Assembly (NCBI GenBank): GCA_003439945.1
Contig: QVRM01005597.1
Coordinates: forward strand, 517,001 to 581,000
Direction: 5' to 3'
Source: Dermanyssus gallinae
Lineage: Eukaryota; Arthropoda; Arachnida; Mesostigmata; Dermanyssidae
DNA: 64,000 bases
The notes under the pieces are model-generated. The model had not been told where the DNA came from. It saw only the letters and a list, made by a program, of their open reading frames with translations, and made no database searches. Shown here piece by piece: positions 58,026 through 64,000 of the stretch. Numbering within the stretch: position 1 is the first letter of the stretch; each line of letters opens with the position of its first letter. The translations under genes and the position numbers were made by a program.

Positions 58026-60271
58026 CAATATCGTCATCGTCGCTTCTAGCTTACATCGGCGGTTTACGTGAGCAACTCCTTCCGTCGTTGCAAGTGTACA
58101 ACGCTCCGCAGTCTTCTCCAGACCAACTCCTGTAACAGCAACAAGAACAACAACAACAACCACTGCTGCTATACTTACTAACTAGTGTTACTATGGTGAG
58201 GTCGACCTGTTCAGCTACCAATACTGCCACCTGCATCCGCAGCACTGCTGCTTACGCATAGGATCGATCTTCTGTGCGGGTAGTCGTCCCCCCCTCCCCC
58301 CTACCCACTCTCCCCCCCCCCCCAACAAAGGTCACAAGAAACGAAACGAGTGGGGGGACATCGTAAGTGTGGTGGAAACGAGTTTTCAGCCGGTTCAACT
58401 AACGCAAACGTAAAAATGTCGACCAAGTAAACGCCAACCGTAGTTTGTCTTCGGAGGAGGAAGGGGATTGGGGGTGCGGCTCGGCGTGTGTGTCGATCGA
58501 GAGGGGAAGGCATCAGCAGATGCTGAGTCTTTCTGTCTGTCAGTCTGTCCGGCTGTCTGTTTGTCGTTATAGCTCCCCCCCCCCCCCCCCCAAAAACATG
58601 GTCGGTTGCGTCGTTTGACAGATGGCCGCACAGATTTCCCTCCGGTATCGGCAGCACTGGGGACCGGGGCGGCCATGGTATTCGGACGGGAGGCGGCCGG
58701 TCAACGTCGGCAAATTCGACCAAATTCCCCACCACTCGAAGGGAGCTCAAAGCCAGCAAAGAACAACAACGCTCCGACGCTCGACGGGACCGAATCGAAA
58801 CAACCTTAAAGTTGGATTTATTGACAGAACTGTAGCAAATGAATGCTACACTGCTGTGAGCGGGAGCGGTACAAGCGCGCAGTCAGTTAGTGCCGTTTTG
58901 AGCCATATGGTGTGTGTGCATGTATTCGAAACTCATTTTCCACTAAGTCAAAAACACGCAAACAGCAACGACAACAACAACAACGACAAAACAACGACAA
59001 CAACAGTAACAGAACCAAAACACGGTACCAATACCAGCTGTGGCACCAGCAGCAGTGGCAACAAAAACTGTGCCACAACACATGAGCAATGCGAAGTGCG
59101 GTACCGGCAGTAGAAACAACAATGCTAGCAAAATACGATAACAACATGAATACCAAACCTCAATAACGACCGCAACACTAAGCACAGCTGTAATTACGGC
59201 AGCTACAGCGACATCAATGATAAATAAAGCAGCAACAACGAGAATCACAAGAACATTAGCAGCAGCACCAACATTAAGAACGGCAACAACCGCATAGACA
59301 ACAGCACAAACAAAACAACAACGAAAGCTACACCGAGAACAATAATCACAATGACGGTAACAATAAAATGAAGACGAAACTGAAACACGTGCGAAAAACA
59401 GCCAATGCGAAAATATGTACACCAGTTCCTTTACATTTTGCACCTTTACATTTTACAGTTTGCCGTTGCTTCCACCGGTCACGATCCCGCTGAGTTTTAC
59501 CGTTGCGGTTCATCAACAACGAAGATCTCTTGTTATATATATATATATATATATACGTTGTTGTTTTTTTAGATCTAGATAAATCAATTTAAGTTGAGTA
59601 AATCGATTTAAATTGATTGAAAAAGCAGTTATGGTTGAAGCAAAAACGTGGATTTATATATATATATATATATAAATATAATGTTTTTTTCGTCACAGGA
59701 GACAATTTGATTCAAGAACGACACCGTATGTGTCTGACAAGCTAAGAAGAGCATAATGCCAAACGCTCCATTTTGTTGTGATCATTTAAAATCATTAGGC
59801 ATTGGTTCAACTTAGACAGAAACTATGGGCGTAAAGGCGAGCGACAATGGCTGTGTGACACACCCCAAAGTTAACGGCTATTTACGTATGGTCATTAGGG
59901 GTTTTTTTCCTACAGTTTCTCGGATTGGGGGGTCATCCGAGAAGCTTACGTTGCCAGAAAAAAAACTTGGCAAATCAATGGAGAAATGCTGTCCGCGCTG
60001 GATACGCTTTGACTATTTCGGACAGTTTCCGCAGCAAAAAGGCCTTTTTTGAACTCATACAAAAATGCCTGCTGTAACTGGAAGTTTTCGCTGTTCCTTA
60101 CGATAGAACGCATACATCATAAACAACGAATACGGTCACTTTACGAAGCTTTCGAAGATTACACAGTATATTGCGCTTAAATAGTATCTGTTTTGCAAAA
60201 CTTAGCAGACACTTCTCAGAGGCGTGGCGGGTATTTAAGAACAATACTAGAAGGTCCACGTTCTAACCTAC

Positions 60272-60346
<75 letters not shown>

Positions 60347-62165
60347 ATATATACGTATTGCTCTCCTGCTATGTGTGGCTTTACTGGCGCGAAACACAGG
60401 AAAAAGCGAATGGCAGGGAGTTTTCGGCCTGTCGCCTCACGGAACAGCTATTTCGCTGCGCTCTATCTTTTCCGTCTTTGCCGATCTCGTCGTGTGTACC
60501 AGCTGTCTGCATCATGCGGGCGTGAGCGGCCGAAACCAATACGCCAGGCGTCGTTTCGACACGCAGCACATAGGTGCAGACTCTAAACAGCTGCGGCGAA
60601 CGGGCTCGATACGCGGCATGGCCATCGGTCTCCCTGTTGCCGGCCTCGTACGTAGCACGTTGAGCAGCCCGTAGCCAGCCGTCTCACCGGTTCGCGCACC
60701 GAATGCGACATAGCCCTGAAGTTTGTTTGTGTCGCTTGTTTGACACTTTGCATTCATTTATTCGTTTATGTCTGCACGGAGATCGAAACAATGATCATTG
60801 AGGCAGCAGCAGCAGCAGCAATAACAACTGCAACATCAACGGCAGTAGCATCAATAACAACTGCAACAAGAACAACAACAACAACATCAGCAGTACCGAC
60901 AACAACAACAGCCGCAACAGCAACAACATCAACAACATCAACATCAGCAACAACAACAACAACCACACGTAGTAGCAGCAAAAACAACAAGCCATTAAGC
61001 CAAAACAAAATGCCTGAAACCTTTAAACAATTTGCTAGGGTAAACCCTGGCCAAATTTGATTGTTAGACCCAAATATGTGGCATCGCTACCACCAGATGA
61101 ATGGGCTCCATTCGACAGAAACACACACACACACACATTCAATCATTCATTCATCTACAACGCTATCTAGAATGCATATCATGCCGATGTCGGAAATGTG
61201 TTTAGGCAAACATACATATTCGACATATTGTTGAAGAAATAGAATAACAATTCTATCATTGAGGCATCTAGTCCAGGTACAAATCGGTAACGCAAAAACA
61301 AAGACAAAAATCTAAATTTAATACAAATAATATTAGAAATATCTATAACATATTTTATTACTTCCCAATGTTTCTTTCTTTTATAATAGTAATAACTATA
61401 ACCTATTTTATAATTTCCAATGTATCAATATTCCCAGTCCATGCTATTGTCTGCCATGGTGGAGATTTCTACTCTAGCCGATTGACCTCTTTTGCTGGCG
61501 ACGTTTGAAAGCGATAATTCTACTTTCGTCCTGCTGACTGAGAAAGCGATCATGTCAACATACGTGCAACTTTAGAAAATAAGCTGTCGAACGTAGCGAT
61601 TGTAGGGAGTTCGCTAGCAGTGAACTTTTCTCTGGCAAAAGATAAAAGCAGTCGATAGATAGTCTATGCTTTTAAGGTTTCTCGTCATCCAACGGCAGTG
61701 TAACAGCCATGGCAGCAGTAACAGGAACAGTAATATTATCAGTGGTTACAGTAAACAGTGATACAAAGAAAGAACAAAAAACGCGATAACGTGATGCCGA
61801 ACAGGAACAGGTGAACATCTACGGAAGCCACACAAATAGCATTATAAACAAGAGCGTTATTAACAGCCCTGTGAAGTACCTTCATCGCTACTGGCAGTCG
61901 TAACTAATAGCATTTATACGCAGCTAATTTGTTACTTATTTTCTAACGCTAATGTGTAATTATTGCTAAACTTCTCAGCAGTAATGAAGAAGATTTGAAG
62001 GTTTTGAGCTAACGGACTTGCATCTGCCGTATCTACATAGGCAGCAAGGGAACCGAAGTATTTCTCAAGGAATTAAGTAAACGATTTCAGGAGTTCACGA
62101 GCGACCGTAACGAGGTTCAATTCTTGAAGCAAGCGTTGCCTTGGCCATTCACAGAGGGAACGCGG
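58026..62165. other. Unassigned DNA with CAA, TA and poly-C arrays
   Basis: Poly-C at 58310-58323 and 58577-58592; CAA-rich DNA at 58958-59000 and 60815-61000; TA tracts at 59535-59555, 59656-59680 and 60271-60353. A strong pyrimidine tract plus acceptor (TTTTTTTCCTACAG) ends at about 59915, in front of a short open stretch; no exon could be confirmed. 61010-62165 is AT-rich without recognisable content. Confidence 0.35.
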
Positions 62166-62170
62166 CATCT

Positions 62171-62249
62171 ATTTTAGGAGCCCTGAAGTTGCGATAGGAA
62201 GAATTGCGACAATACGTTAAACTTCACAACTGTAACATTGTTTAGCATG

Positions 62250-62325
<76 letters not shown>

Positions 62326-62432
62326 ACCATTTTAGAAGCCCTGACGTTGCGATAGGGAGAATTGCGACAATACGTTAAACCTCACAACTGTAACGTTGTT
62401 TAGCATGCAATATATATATATATATATCAGCT
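62171..62432. repeat. 158-bp direct duplication around (TA)n
   Basis: About 82 bases starting ATTTTAGGAGCCCTGAAGTT at 62171 recur at 62329 (ATTTTAGAAGCCCTGACGTT) with few changes, and each copy ends TTTAGCATGCAA directly before a TA tract (62252-62321 and 62410-62427). Confidence 0.92.
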
Positions 62433-63204
62433 ATAATTACAATTATGTTTATTTCACTCAAATTTAGTATAATATACGTCGGTCCAGCGCTGTGCATTCC
62501 ACTGCATGGTACTTATTTGATCCTCCTGAACTGAACATGGACAAAGGTAGAACCGCTATAGTTCTCTTTGAACTTCTGTGTTTTCACACAAGTTTTTTTT
62601 TCTTGATTGATGATTTCTTGATTACTCGGTTTGAAGGGGTGGGTGACTGACTGAGTTACCTGATTTACCGACCGCTTAATTCATATTAATTATTCATCAC
62701 TACTCGCGCGTTTTCGCTCTGTCCTATGCGCGTCGTAAAGAGCTGCCCTTTGAGCGAAATGAGAGTGCTAGATAAAAAGAGAGGTGCAGAATAATAGCAG
62801 CGAAAACAGAGGCAGAGGGGGAGGACGAATTGTCGATGCTCCTGAAGTGAATGAAAACTGGTCGGCTTGCGTACGTTCTAACAGTTCGGTATTCGGAACT
62901 TGACGCTCGGAGACGCCAGCACCAAACGAAGTTTTCACATCGCCTTGAGAGGATTTGCAACCGCGCGTGAGTGAAGCGCTTGCCTTAGAGTCTTTTGCTC
63001 TTGTCGACCTTAAACGCAGTGGGACGAAACCTGAGCAATCTTAATACACATCCTCTGTGTACACTCCAGGGCGGCTAATGTTATTTTTTTCTCGATTTTT
63101 CGTAAGGCTAATGCTCGTGTACGTTTTTTCATGTCAGGGCTAATTTTTAATCCACTCCGGCATTTACCTTGTCTAAATTGGAAACCATGCAAACCAATTT
63201 AAGA

Positions 63205-63283
63205 GTGGCCGGTCTAGGTCTCGAACCCAGTCCTCCCGAATGCAAGGCAAAGGCTTTGCCACTAAGCCATCTTGCTTGGTATA
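63205..63283 (-). mobile_element. tRNA-like (tRNA-Ala-type) SINE head
   Basis: On the minus strand, AAGATGGCTTAGTGGCAAAG (A box region), CCTTGCATTCGGGAGG and GGGTTCGAGACCTAG (B box) have tRNA spacing, and CTTGCA resembles the tRNA-Ala anticodon loop. The anticodon stem does not pair well, so this is a derived SINE head or tRNA pseudogene. It lies against a (TA)n tract. Confidence 0.55.
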
Positions 63284-63299
63284 TATATATATATATATG

Positions 63300-63690
63300 T
63301 GTGTTGGCCATTCATGGTTTTCACCACAAGCTCTGTGCGGAGCGGGGTTTCCATGAATGAATGAATGAAACACATAGCTTTATTCATGAGTACTTACAAA
63401 TACACTCGAAAGTATACAGCCTCTGTACTGCGATGATACCATGACCCTTGCGATAGTTGTGAATGCTCTAGATGTGGGAGTTTTTGTGATAGATACCACG
63501 CGGCTAACTGCCCCCTAGTACAATCGCTGGGAAGCCTGGCAAGCTGACTTGGCTGAAATGTTTTTATTCCTGAAATGACTCTAGTCTTGTGTTGTTAACC
63601 TTGTATAAGTACATGGATTTAGTTTGACTAAGTATTTGACTGCTACCTACAAAGGTGAATAAATGAAATTGATTGATTGATATATATATG
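63300..63690 (+). mobile_element. LINE 3' end with (ATTG)n tail
   Basis: HGFHHKLCAERGFH (63313-63355) matches the C-terminal module of the LINE at 27873-31063. After about 95 bases that include (GAAT)n, the rest of the module follows: DSCECSRCGSFCDRYHAANC (about 63450-63512). The copy ends with GAATAAATGAAATTGATTGATTGAT. The intervening bases, read on the minus strand, carry AATAAAGCTATGTG and (ATTC)n, so a second short retroelement end may have inserted in the module. Confidence 0.7.
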
Positions 63691-64000
63691 TGTGTGTGTG
63701 AACGTGTGCTCTGTGGGTAGTCTTGAGAGGCTGGAGAGAAGCGTTTTTCTTCTCGTGCAGCGTTTGGTGTCTGCCAAACGACAGACACTTTACACAAACA
63801 GAACTCCGCTATATCGCGGTGTCGGCGCCACATCGCAGATAGGTGCTGCAGGAACAAGGTGGCGGTAGATGAGTCTTCGTTGTCGTTGGCTTCTTTGGCT
63901 CTACCGTCATCTTCATCCTTCGCTGACGGAAGAGTGATTTTGGATTTTCTGACTGCGACCTCATTTTCCGTCTCCGCTAACTGAGGAAGACCAATAGGGA

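Noticed and set aside
62200..62430. CRISPR-like array
   Set aside because: Only two units, eukaryotic TA-rich context, no short regular repeat-spacer pattern; no CRISPR array seen anywhere in the window.
63205..63283. Functional tRNA-Ala gene
   Set aside because: The anticodon stem does not pair and flanks look like a SINE; kept as a tRNA-like element only.

Overview
The window reads as a piece of an arthropod nuclear genome, possibly an arachnid or mite; the species call is weak. The evidence is the mix of long intergenic DNA, many (TA)n microsatellites, CAA/CAG arrays, R1-, Jockey/CR1- and R4/Dong-like non-LTR retrotransposons, mariner-type transposase relics and tRNA-derived SINEs. There is no operon structure, no bacterial signal and no rRNA or intact tRNA gene.

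Only one convincing host gene is visible: a minus-strand, uninterrupted 1,804-codon reading frame (3608-9022). It encodes a highly charged, Ser/Lys/Arg/Glu-rich repeat protein with a single membrane segment near its C terminus. A strong 5' splice site lies just after the membrane segment, so the frame probably belongs to a larger spliced gene whose remaining exons are outside the window or unseen.

The rest is mostly transposon-derived. Left flank: a decayed Jockey/CR1-like LINE (630-3485). 9.9-14.5 kb: two R1-like relics, another LINE RT relic and a tRNA-SINE. 20-25 kb: mariner relics and two SINEs with clear target-site duplications. 27-36 kb: two copies of an R4/Dong-like LINE, each bordered by (TA)n tracts. 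Copy 2 is split by a younger 3.2-kb PHD/endonuclease/RT LINE with a 7-bp duplication. 36.4-42.9 kb: two further relatives of that inserted LINE, sharing an unusual C-terminal Cys/His module. 38-47 kb: more mariner and SINE relics. 47.9-49.7 kb: a dense CAA/CAG (opa-like) array, followed by a non-repetitive block that ends in a Kozak-like ATG directly before a donor-like GTTAGT. 50-64 kb: microsatellites, a minisatellite, one SINE, and LINE and SINE fragments at the right edge.

The transposon layers give a relative chronology: mariner relics are oldest (a SINE sits inside one), R4-like copies are younger, and the PHD LINE inside R4 copy 2 is younger still. Identity percentages, expression and splicing could not be computed here; family names rest on motif reading by eye.
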